Below, in pieces: positions 30,761 to 38,720 of a stretch of DNA of 44,928 nt. The notes beneath the pieces were generated by a model. That model worked only from the letters and a program-made list of their open reading frames with translations. It did no database searches and was not told the DNA's origin. Position numbers and translations under genes: made by a program. Origin of the DNA: a virus; the IMG/VR virus record IMGVR_UViG_3300022226_000009, positions 1 to 44,928 of that record. One strand, given 5' to 3'. Each line of letters begins with the position of its first letter. The stretch's first letter is position 1.

Positions 30761-32868
30761 TGGCTACAGAAAAACTTAATATCAGTGGGTGGGACAGCGG
30801 CTGGCCGACAGGCTTTGTCAGCAACGTCGACGAGCCCATAGCCTCAGCAGATGGTTCAGTTGTCAGCACGGGTCTCGCTCGTGACACAGTCATCTTTGAT
30901 CTTACTGATGTCGTTGACATAGATGACGCAGGTACAGTCACGGGCGTTACCATCACGATACGCGCCAGGCAGAGTTACACCATATTCCGTGACGGCGAAT
31001 TTGATGTTAACTTTTTGATCGACGGCGTTAGCCAGGGTCCTGGTTTAACCGTTGACACGCTCGGCACGTCGCTCTCGAACCTTGTTTACGTTAGCGCCTT
31101 CTGGAACCAAGACTGGACCGTGGCGCAGCTGAACGGCGCGCAGGTGTCGGTCCGAACCACAAACATTGGTGAGGTCGATGACCAGACCTGGTCCATTGAC
31201 TGTATCGATGTCGACGTCACGTATGACCCGCCGCTTGCCATAACACCTGACGCAGAAGCCTTAGCCCTTGCCGGTAAGGTGCCGCTGGCCACGACTACGC
31301 TTGACCACGTCTGGAAAGCACCTGCCGCAGAAACGCTGGCACTGAGTGGCCAAGCACCAACGCTTGATCTCAGCATAGCCACGCCGGTCAACGCCACACA
31401 GCTCAACGGTAAACCCGCGTACGTCAACGCGCTGACTATGCAGCTACAGCCGAACGGCTGGGACAGTGGCTGGCCGACTGGCTTCCTCGCGAACGTTGAC
31501 GAACCTACCGCGAGCGCCGATGGCTCAACGATAAGCACCACGCTCAGTGGTGACGCCGTCACCTTTGATCTGGACAATGTCACCGGCACTATTGTCGATG
31601 CTGATGACGTTCTGAGTGTCTCCGTGGTGCTGCGCGCAGCGGGTTCTGCTGCTTTATGGGAAGAAGGCCCGGAGCCAATCTCATTCCCCGCAAACGTCTG
31701 GGTGGAAGTGCTGATCGGCGGCGTTAGCCAGGGTGTTATTACGCAAACACTGAGTGCCAGCCAGCAAAATTACACCCTGACGGACAGCGACTGGGACCAG
31801 GACTGGACTGTCAGCCAACTGAACGGCATGCAGGTGCGGGTAACGTCGCTGTTCGGCGACGTCGTGGTCTTCGCCATCGACGCCATCGATGTCATCGTCG
31901 AGTACGCGAATCAGTCACCGCTGTCAGCGTCGCCGGGAGTAGTTACACGTAGTTTGACCGGCGCAGCACCGAGCCTTAAGTACGACCGGTTCATCGGCCC
32001 GGCAGCCGAGACTCTGACGCTCAACGAGCAGACGCCGAGCCTGCTGCGCAGCTACAACGAGCGTCCGTTCGAGGTACAACGCCGCCTCAATCCTAAGCTG
32101 CCGTTCCGCATCGTTGACTTCATACGTCAGCCATCTGTCGGCGGCGTGGTCATCGATGGCAAGGCCGAGACACTGACGGTTAATCACCTTGCCAGCCCGG
32201 CAGCTGAAACCCTGGCGCTCACCGGCCAGGTACCAGTGAGCGCCGCTGTCGCTGACCACGTCGCCAACCCCCCACGCCGGGAGTTAGTGCTGGAGCCGGA
32301 GTCGGTACTGGTGCCGGTGACCAACAGCGCTGCGTTCATCGTGCCGCGCGTCAAGCAGTACCTGACCGGCAAGGTGCCGACTGCCAGTACTACGCGCCAC
32401 GTGTGGGAGAACCCTGCGGTAGGCGGCTTGACACTCAGCGGCCAGGCGAACTCGCTGGCAGGCAGCGTCGGGCGCACCCCGGCGCTTGGCACACTTAGCC
32501 TGGGCGGCCAGGCACCGTTGGTCGTGCGCGGCACGGTGCTGACGATGAACAACGCCAGCCTGACACTCAGCGGTGGCCAGCCACAGCTGGGACTGCTGCC
32601 GGACGCGCTGGCACTGGCAGGCCAAGCCCCGACGCTGGATTACACAGTGGCGCTGGCGCTGGGCACGCTGACACTGACCGGCAAAGCCCCGCCAGTGGTA
32701 CTGGTGTCGGCCACCATGCCCGAGACCGGCACGCTGACACTCAGTGGCAAGGTGCCAACGCTGGGCTTTTCCACGCAGCTGACGCCGGGCTTGCCGGGGC
32801 TGATAAGCCTCAGCGTCGACTATGGTATAGAATTGATAGGCACACCCACGGACATTGTTGTTGACTAG
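30760..32868 (+). CDS. Repeat protein with a duplicated beta-rich domain
   Basis: The 702-residue protein contains two related modules: residues 1-163 (GWDSGWPTGFVSNVDEPIAS, later DVTYDPP) and about 226-390 (GWDSGWPTGFLANVDEPTAS, later DVIVEY). Each has the same ending pattern, with FWNQDWTVAQLNGAQVSVRT matching WDQDWTVSQLNGMQVRVTS. The fold is probably a jelly-roll or lectin-like beta-sandwich. Between and after them are 22-residue units of the type in the preceding gene (AAETLALSGQAPTLDLSIAT). ATG at 30760 overlaps the previous stop by one base (TGATGG). A receptor- or carbohydrate-binding role for the repeated modules fits but is not proven. Confidence 0.8.
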   Translation: MATEKLNISGWDSGWPTGFVSNVDEPIASADGSVVSTGLARDTVIFDLTDVVDIDDAGTVTGVTITIRARQSYTIFRDGEFDVNFLIDGVSQGPGLTVDTLGTSLSNLVYVSAFWNQDWTVAQLNGAQVSVRTTNIGEVDDQTWSIDCIDVDVTYDPPLAITPDAEALALAGKVPLATTTLDHVWKAPAAETLALSGQAPTLDLSIATPVNATQLNGKPAYVNALTMQLQPNGWDSGWPTGFLANVDEPTASADGSTISTTLSGDAVTFDLDNVTGTIVDADDVLSVSVVLRAAGSAALWEEGPEPISFPANVWVEVLIGGVSQGVITQTLSASQQNYTLTDSDWDQDWTVSQLNGMQVRVTSLFGDVVVFAIDAIDVIVEYANQSPLSASPGVVTRSLTGAAPSLKYDRFIGPAAETLTLNEQTPSLLRSYNERPFEVQRRLNPKLPFRIVDFIRQPSVGGVVIDGKAETLTVNHLASPAAETLALTGQVPVSAAVADHVANPPRRELVLEPESVLVPVTNSAAFIVPRVKQYLTGKVPTASTTRHVWENPAVGGLTLSGQANSLAGSVGRTPALGTLSLGGQAPLVVRGTVLTMNNASLTLSGGQPQLGLLPDALALAGQAPTLDYTVALALGTLTLTGKAPPVVLVSATMPETGTLTLSGKVPTLGFSTQLTPGLPGLISLSVDYGIELIGTPTDIVVD

Positions 32869-32876
32869 GAGGCCAC

Positions 32877-33239
32877 ATGGCACTCAAAGAAAAAATCTAC
32901 TTAGGCCGGGACAACGCCATCAAGCTGGGGCTAACGGCAGACGGCGCGCCCGTGAACGCCGCCAGCCTGACCCGCGTGGTGGTCAAGCTCACCGACGAGG
33001 ACGGCACCGTGACTACCTTCGACAGCAGCGGCGCTGACGCAGCGGCGTTTGACTGGACCAGCGAGACGGCGCAGGTGTCCGACACCACCACCGGAATCTT
33101 GTCTATCAAGCTGCAGGACGCCAACTCACCGCCGACTGCGGGTACCGACTACACCTTCGACCTGATCCTGTACGACCCCGCTAACGCCGACGGTATCCAC
33201 TGGGACACGCCGTTCCCGGTAGAAGTGGTGGCCAGCTGA
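32877..33239 (+). CDS. Small beta-sandwich virion protein, 120 residues
   Basis: ATG at 32877 follows AGGAGGCCAC, one of the best ribosome-binding sites in the window, suggesting high expression. The product starts MALKEKIYLGRDNAIKLGLT and reads as a single Ig-like beta-sandwich (TRVVVKLTDEDGTVTTFDSS, GILSIKLQDANSPPTAGTDY), ending PFPVEVVAS. Similar small proteins accompany tail-fibre genes in other phages and may cap or join fibres. The stop overlaps the next ATG as TGATG. Confidence 0.75.
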   Translation: MALKEKIYLGRDNAIKLGLTADGAPVNAASLTRVVVKLTDEDGTVTTFDSSGADAAAFDWTSETAQVSDTTTGILSIKLQDANSPPTAGTDYTFDLILYDPANADGIHWDTPFPVEVVAS

Positions 33240-33418
33240 TGGACAGCCGCGTCGCACAGAACGCTTTGAACTTTATTCTCAGTGATCGTTTCACCTTCAA
33301 GGGCACGGACACGCTGCCCCTGGTAGAGATCATCACGCACTTACAGAAAGAACTGGACCATGGCGCAGAGGGAAACCCGCAAAGCGGGCATACTGAAGAC
33401 CCGGTACCAAGACCCTAA
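33239..33418 (+). CDS. Small hypothetical protein with 59-bp overlap into the next gene
   Basis: ATG at 33239 overlaps the previous stop (TGATG). The 59-residue product begins MDSRVAQNALNFILSDRFTF and continues TDTLPLVEIITHLQKELDHG, a typical short helical phage protein; it extends 59 bp into the gpJ-like gene in another frame and ends PVPRP. The reading frame is closed tightly to its neighbours, supporting translation. Function unknown. Confidence 0.7.
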   Translation: MDSRVAQNALNFILSDRFTFKGTDTLPLVEIITHLQKELDHGAEGNPQSGHTEDPVPRP

Positions 33419-36400
33419 GTTACAACGCTCGTTCGATGCGATCATCGAACGGCTGGAGGTTCTTGACGGGCTACGCGGAGACGCGCTTGATAAGGCGGTC
33501 ACTTACCGTGACCTGACCGCGTCCGGCTTCGTGGTCTCGACGGGCGGCGCGGGCGGTTCCCCGTCGATCGACAGCACCCCCGGCTCCACCCCCGGTGGCG
33601 GCGATGGCCCCACCGTAGGGCCAGCGGCAGCGCCGACCAACCTGGTCGCCACCGACATCTTCCTCGCCATCCTGCTGACCTGGGACAACGCGTCGTTCAA
33701 CCTGCAGCACAACGAGGTGTGGCGCAGCACGGACGCAGTACTGGCCAACGCGGTACTCATCGGTACCACGGTAGCCCCGCAGTACATCGATTACGTCGGT
33801 GCCGAGCAGACTTACTACTACTGGGTACGCTCCGTCGGCACGGACGGCACGTTCTCTGCCTACAGCGCCATGGCGACCGGCACGACCGGCGTCAACCCTG
33901 AGGGCATCGTTGACCGTATCACCAATATCACGGCGGCGGACCTGTCAGAGGCGCTGGCAGAGCGCATCGATCTGATCGATGTTGACGGCGTACTGGACTC
34001 GTTGATGAACCGCGTCGCAGCAGCGCAGGGCGATATCGCAGCAGCGCAGAGCGACATCACCACGCTGGAGGCCAGCTACACCGGCATGGTTGACGGCACC
34101 AGCATCCCAGCTGGCGTCAACGCGCTGTACACCGCCAACGCCGGGCTGATAGCTGCCAACACCACCAGCATTACCACGCTCACCAACACCACCATCCCCG
34201 GCATCTCCGGGCGGCTGGACGACAACGAAGCAGATATCGTCGCCAACGCGCAGCAGTTGCTGGAGCTACAGGCATCGGTCGGCGCACTGGACGCCGAGGC
34301 GGGCGAGAGCTGGCAGTTCACCACTGACCTAGAAAGCTTCACTGCCAACAACGCCACGGCCACGTGGCTGAGCGGTGGCTACCTCGGGTTCACGCCGAGC
34401 GGCGCAGACCCGCAGCTGCTGAGCCCGGTGCTGGCGGGAGTCTCTGGCAGTATCAACACCCAGGTCGTGGTGCGGGTACGCCTGACCAGTGGCGTGGTCA
34501 GTGCTTGGGAAGGCAACCTGTACTACAAGACCACGGGTGGCTGGCACACGGCAAAGACCATCGCCGACCCTAGCCTGGCGCTGAGTACTTGGCAGACGTT
34601 GACCTGGGACATGCGCGCTGAGAGCAGCTGGTTCAACGGCACGATTACACAGATTCGCCTCGACCTGGTGTCTGACGCAGCGGGTCAGTTCGAGGTCGAC
34701 TGGATACAAATTGCGCGGGTCAGTACCTCCGCACTGAGTACGGCGATCTCGGCGGTCGACTCACGCGTCACCGCCACCAACCTGGTGGTCTCGGCACAAG
34801 GCACCAGCATCGACGCCCTGAACGCGGTGGTCGACGTGGACGGTGGCGCAGTCGCCAACGCGGCATCCCTGGCGGCGCTGACGGTGGACGTTAACGCCTA
34901 CGCTGACGGCGCGGTCAGCGCCGAGGCGACGCGGGTCGACGGCCTGTTAACAGACCTGGAGGACCCCACCACCGGGCTGATAGCTACCTCGTCAGTCATC
35001 AGCCAGCTGACCAGCGACGTCAGCACGCTGGACGGCACCACCACCTCGCAGGCGAGCGACATTACCCAGCTGCTGGCACGGGTCAGCGGCAGCTATGCCT
35101 CGGTGGTCAACCCGCTGACTGACACGGGTGAAAACTTCGGTAGCAATTATGTCAGCGCTGACATACAGGCATACGCCGACCTCGGCGGTCGCAGTGGCGT
35201 GGCAGCCCGGCGCGACGCCAGCAGCAACGACCAGAAGATCGTCTACAAGTTCGACGGTACCCGCCTGAAGGTACAGCCGCGCGGTGTCTACGAGGTCAAG
35301 TTCAGCCTATACCACGCGCGCGGTGAGGCCAACGACAACGGCACGTTCCTCATCGGCCCGGCAGCGTTTGCCAGCGCCACCGCAGGCGTGGGCTCAGCGG
35401 CCAGCACCACGCGTGTCAACAATGGCGTAGCAGCAGACAGCACGGCGACGCCGTACTGGCTGAGCGGCTACAAGACCGTCGGTGGTAACACCTGGCTGGA
35501 CGTCACCTGTTACATCCTGGGCGCGGACGTCAACGTCAGTACTTGTCCTGACCTACGGGTGAACGGCGCTACCACTAACGCAGCGGGCTACACCGACTTC
35601 TACGACGGCGTGCAGGTCAGCGCGGCGAACCCTTACGTCGAGCTGCACGTCAACAACTTCAACGCGTCGCCTACCTACGGTGACGACACTACGACAACCT
35701 TGTATCTAACGGACCTACAGGTGCGGCGCGTTGACTCTGAAGCCTCGAACTACGCAGCTCTGGAGACACAGTCGTCAGTCATAGCCAGTGACGTCGGTGA
35801 TCTGAGTGCGTTGTACGGCATCAAGGTCGAGCTGAACGCAGCTGGCGATCCCTACGTAGCTGGGTTCGGCCTGCAGGCCGACCTGGTGGACGGCGTACCC
35901 AGCTCGGCGTTCGGTGTGCAGGCCGACGTGTTCTTCATCCAGCACCCCAGCGTCGCGGGTACCACCAACATCCCGTTCGCGGTCGGCCAGGTGAACGGCG
36001 TCAACACCGTCGGCATCAATGGCGAGTTGGTCGTGGACGGCACTATCAACACGCAGTCGCTCGTAGCGGGTGCTGTCACCGCTAACGAGATTAGTGTGGC
36101 TTCATTAGAAGCTGTGTCAGCTAACATGGGCACGCTGACTTCGGGAACTATCCGTACTGTAGAGGTGGTCGGCCCAGACACGTATTACGTAGAGCTTGAA
36201 GACACTGCGGGCGGTAATGAATGGCCTATTTGGTATGGTAAAGGCCCTAAGTCAGCTGGCAACGGACTATTTTATGTAACGGATGACGGTGACGTCATCG
36301 TCAAGGGCTTGCTCGACGCAGGCATGATCAAGCAGAGCTACTTCACACCGGCTGGCGCTAACAATTCGTTCCGCATCGCGTGTGATTACCCGAGCAATTA

Positions 36401-37031
36401 CTCAGGCGGTGTGTACACCGGCAAAAAAGCGCATATCAACCCAGTATTAACCACTGGGTACGTAGCCCCGCAAGGTTCTTACGGCACGGTAATTATCGCC
36501 AGCTCGCCCACTAATAATGCCCAGTCAAAAGCCCAGCTTAACACTGGCTACAACACAGCTGCGTTACGCTGGTATAGCCCTACTAACAGCAGCACCTATG
36601 AGTACGGGCGGTTAGGGTCTTTGTCTGAGACTTTAGTAGTGCGTTACGCAGCTAACGTGTCAAATGAATTTTCAGACCAGCAGTTCTGGGCAATCCTACA
36701 ATATCGTTACGATGCCGGTACCTGGCGTAACGCTTATGTACTGCATACTAAGGCTCCCAGAGGTGCGCGCTTCGCGTCGATGTCAGCGGAGGACGTATTT
36801 ATTACGCGCGACACTGCCTGGGATACGCTGGATATTCGGCTTGGGTTGGGCTGTGAGTGGCTTGATTCAGTTCTGCGCGGCACCGCGCAAACAGTTAATC
36901 TAACGGTCGAAACAGCTAATTTCGGCTACGCCGATCTCGCGTCCCAAGAAACTATTGATTCTGTTACAGGTAGTACTCAGGGTTCAACTACAATTGTCAG
37001 AGACCCGACCAAATTTAGGCAGTACTTGTAG
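33360..37031 (+). CDS. Tail tip/host-specificity protein, lambda gpJ-like with FN3 and DUF1983
   Basis: The 1223-residue protein starts with a helical part (1-60), a Gly/Ser/Pro linker (60-90), and an FN3-like domain (about 90-175, APTNLVATDIFLAILLTWDN, YYYWVRSVGTDGTFSAYS). A helical trimer-like stretch with repeated TTLxxxY and ITxLT patterns follows (180-310), then a beta-sandwich like a carbohydrate-binding module (about 320-455). Residues about 800-900 match DUF1983 of lambda gpJ (YGIKVELNAAGDPYVAGFGL, then FGVQADVFFIQHP) ending NGELVVDGTINTQS. The C-terminal 300 residues are beta-rich. In siphophages gpJ contacts the receptor; here it probably forms the central fibre. Confidence 0.85.
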   Translation: MAQRETRKAGILKTRYQDPKLQRSFDAIIERLEVLDGLRGDALDKAVTYRDLTASGFVVSTGGAGGSPSIDSTPGSTPGGGDGPTVGPAAAPTNLVATDIFLAILLTWDNASFNLQHNEVWRSTDAVLANAVLIGTTVAPQYIDYVGAEQTYYYWVRSVGTDGTFSAYSAMATGTTGVNPEGIVDRITNITAADLSEALAERIDLIDVDGVLDSLMNRVAAAQGDIAAAQSDITTLEASYTGMVDGTSIPAGVNALYTANAGLIAANTTSITTLTNTTIPGISGRLDDNEADIVANAQQLLELQASVGALDAEAGESWQFTTDLESFTANNATATWLSGGYLGFTPSGADPQLLSPVLAGVSGSINTQVVVRVRLTSGVVSAWEGNLYYKTTGGWHTAKTIADPSLALSTWQTLTWDMRAESSWFNGTITQIRLDLVSDAAGQFEVDWIQIARVSTSALSTAISAVDSRVTATNLVVSAQGTSIDALNAVVDVDGGAVANAASLAALTVDVNAYADGAVSAEATRVDGLLTDLEDPTTGLIATSSVISQLTSDVSTLDGTTTSQASDITQLLARVSGSYASVVNPLTDTGENFGSNYVSADIQAYADLGGRSGVAARRDASSNDQKIVYKFDGTRLKVQPRGVYEVKFSLYHARGEANDNGTFLIGPAAFASATAGVGSAASTTRVNNGVAADSTATPYWLSGYKTVGGNTWLDVTCYILGADVNVSTCPDLRVNGATTNAAGYTDFYDGVQVSAANPYVELHVNNFNASPTYGDDTTTTLYLTDLQVRRVDSEASNYAALETQSSVIASDVGDLSALYGIKVELNAAGDPYVAGFGLQADLVDGVPSSAFGVQADVFFIQHPSVAGTTNIPFAVGQVNGVNTVGINGELVVDGTINTQSLVAGAVTANEISVASLEAVSANMGTLTSGTIRTVEVVGPDTYYVELEDTAGGNEWPIWYGKGPKSAGNGLFYVTDDGDVIVKGLLDAGMIKQSYFTPAGANNSFRIACDYPSNYSGGVYTGKKAHINPVLTTGYVAPQGSYGTVIIASSPTNNAQSKAQLNTGYNTAALRWYSPTNSSTYEYGRLGSLSETLVVRYAANVSNEFSDQQFWAILQYRYDAGTWRNAYVLHTKAPRGARFASMSAEDVFITRDTAWDTLDIRLGLGCEWLDSVLRGTAQTVNLTVETANFGYADLASQETIDSVTGSTQGSTTIVRDPTKFRQYL

Positions 37032-37035
37032 CCCC

Positions 37036-37452
37036 ATGGAACAGCCACTTAAACTAGAGCCGAGCAATATCAGGGATGTCTGGGATGACATCAAGCCTGG
37101 CCTGGAGGCAGTGAAACGAGACTGGCCCGAGCTAAGCACTTGGCGCGTAGAGGATGTGTACGCGGAAGTTCTACAAGAACGGGCTGTGGTGTACGTAACG
37201 GAGGACGGGTTCGCGGTATGCAAGCTGGACACAGACACCTACTCCGGGGAGAGCGATCTGTTTATCTGGATAGCGTACGCGTACGATGGCAAGCGGGGCG
37301 GCATATTGACGAAATACTTGCCGAATTTTATCGAGGTGGCAAAACACTTAGGGTGCAAGGGAGTCAGTACACGCTCAAACCATCCCGCGCTGGCTCATCT
37401 ACGTGAACTAACGCCGGTTTACACAGAGTACAGGGTATCAATCGATGGCTAA
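37036..37452 (+). CDS. GNAT-like acetyltransferase-fold protein, 138 residues
   Basis: ATG at 37036 lies four bases after the stop of the gpJ-like gene. The product begins MEQPLKLEPSNIRDVWDDIK and has the GNAT-like order: an N-terminal helix pair with DVWDDIKPGLEAVKRDWPEL, strands with RAVVYVTEDGFAVCKLDTD and DLFIWIAYAYDGKRGG, an acetyl-CoA-loop-like stretch (GKRGGILTKYLPNFIEVAKH) and a C-terminal SNHPALAHLRELTPVYTEYR segment. Proteins of this type occur in virion regions of many podoviruses. Whether it transfers acetyl groups is unclear, since the usual RxxGxG/A pyrophosphate loop is reduced to KRGG. It overlaps the next gene by 8 bp. Confidence 0.7.
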   Translation: MEQPLKLEPSNIRDVWDDIKPGLEAVKRDWPELSTWRVEDVYAEVLQERAVVYVTEDGFAVCKLDTDTYSGESDLFIWIAYAYDGKRGGILTKYLPNFIEVAKHLGCKGVSTRSNHPALAHLRELTPVYTEYRVSIDG

Positions 37453-38128
37453 ATCACCCAAGAAACAAGGGCCAACAGCGCAAGAAACGGCGCTGGCCGA
37501 GGTATCGCAGCAGCAATGGGGCGACTACGTGGCGCGGTTCCGCCCGGCAGAGGCGGCGCTGATTAAGAAAGCGGCGTTCACCGCAGGTGAAGAGGCATCT
37601 GTGAAGGGCCAGGTGGCGGCGGACGCAGCCGCTGCGTTCAAAGGCATGGCGCGGAACACCACCGCAGCCGGTGAGATCGCCGGGGCTCGTGCCAACTCCG
37701 GCAAGACCAAGATGAGTCTGGCCGCCGACGCGCTGTCCGAGGGCACGGCGCGCGGCGTTGGCAAGGCACAGGCTGAGCTGGGTGGCAGGCTGGACTCTGA
37801 CCTGCAGAAGGTACGCATCGCAGGCATTGGCCGCAAGATCGCCACCGACGCCACCGCCGACATGAGTCGTGGCGCACGGCGTGCGACGAGCTTGGCGCTG
37901 GCCGAGTCAGCCGCCAAGGCAGAACGTAACGCCGCCACCATCGACGCAGCGGCGACGATTGCGGGTGCCAGCTTTAAGAAGTACCAGCTCAACAAGGCGA
38001 AGAAAGCGGAGACCGCTAAGCATAGGCAGCAGGAAGCAGGCGGTACTACGCCTTGGATTGAGCCAATCAGCAACGAAGAAATAGGCGCTGGTTGGTTGGA
38101 TGTAGACTTTAACAAAATTGGGTTTTGA
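37445..38128 (+). CDS. Alanine-rich internal virion-type protein, 227 residues
   Basis: The protein is nearly all helix and rich in Ala/Lys/Arg/Glu (VAADAAAAFKGMARNTTAAG, MSRGARRATSLALAESAAKA). The early segment QQWGDYVARFRPAEAALIKK also occurs, diverged, in the next gene, and both continue in the same order, so they appear to be paralogues. The C-terminus carries a basic run (KKYQLNKAKKAETAKHRQQ) and an acidic end. Size and composition resemble internal (ejection) proteins of podoviruses, which sit at the portal inside the head and leave with DNA. The ATG overlaps the gene before by 8 bp. Confidence 0.7.
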   Translation: MAKSPKKQGPTAQETALAEVSQQQWGDYVARFRPAEAALIKKAAFTAGEEASVKGQVAADAAAAFKGMARNTTAAGEIAGARANSGKTKMSLAADALSEGTARGVGKAQAELGGRLDSDLQKVRIAGIGRKIATDATADMSRGARRATSLALAESAAKAERNAATIDAAATIAGASFKKYQLNKAKKAETAKHRQQEAGGTTPWIEPISNEEIGAGWLDVDFNKIGF

Positions 38129-38130
38129 CT

Positions 38131-38718
38131 ATGATCGGTAAAACAGTAGTCTCTCTCGGCGAAGACATCGCAGCCCGTACCTCCGGCAGCCAGTTCAGAA
38201 CCAGCAGTGGTGGTACGCCTGATCAGATTTCCGCCAACATCACGCGTAGCCAGTGGCAGCATTTTCTGGATACGTATCGGCCAGTGGAAGACGACATTTT
38301 GAAGTCTGCCATGCAGACCGACTTCACCAGCGAAGGCGACAAGGCGGGTGCCGAGGCCGGAGCCAGTGTCACGGCTTCGCGCGGCACGCTGGCGCGTAAC
38401 CTGAGTCGTGCTGGCTCAAGCCTGAGTGGCGAGGAGCGCTCAGCACTGGGACGGCGTACTGACCTGTCACTGACCAAGGCGGTGGGGCGCGCTGAGAACA
38501 CCACGCGCCGCACCTTGAACGACACGCGCACGCAGCTGCTGTCGAGCATGGTTGGCATCGGTAACCAGGTTGCTAACACGGCCAGCGCAGGGTCACAGTC
38601 CGTAGCCGACATGGCGGCGCAGCGTGAGATGCAGTACAAGCAGCAGAAGACCGCTGCCCATAATCAGAACATGTCCATGGCAGCCTCGGCTGCTGCAATG
38701 CTTATCTTCGCGGTGTAA
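38131..38718 (+). CDS. Alanine-rich internal virion-type protein, paralogue of the gene before
   Basis: The 195-residue protein starts MIGKTVVSLGEDIAARTSGS. Residues 39-60 (SQWQHFLDTYRPVEDDILKS) align with QQWGDYVARFRPAEAALIKK of the previous gene, and the later order of ARN, AG and LSLTKAVGRAENT also matches. It is helical with a hydrophobic C-terminal end (SMAASAAAMLIFAV), which could insert in a membrane during ejection. ATG at 38131 was chosen over TTG at 38125, which overlaps the previous stop; the ribosome-binding site is weak for both. Confidence 0.7.
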   Translation: MIGKTVVSLGEDIAARTSGSQFRTSSGGTPDQISANITRSQWQHFLDTYRPVEDDILKSAMQTDFTSEGDKAGAEAGASVTASRGTLARNLSRAGSSLSGEERSALGRRTDLSLTKAVGRAENTTRRTLNDTRTQLLSSMVGIGNQVANTASAGSQSVADMAAQREMQYKQQKTAAHNQNMSMAASAAAMLIFAV

Positions 38719-38720
38719 CT

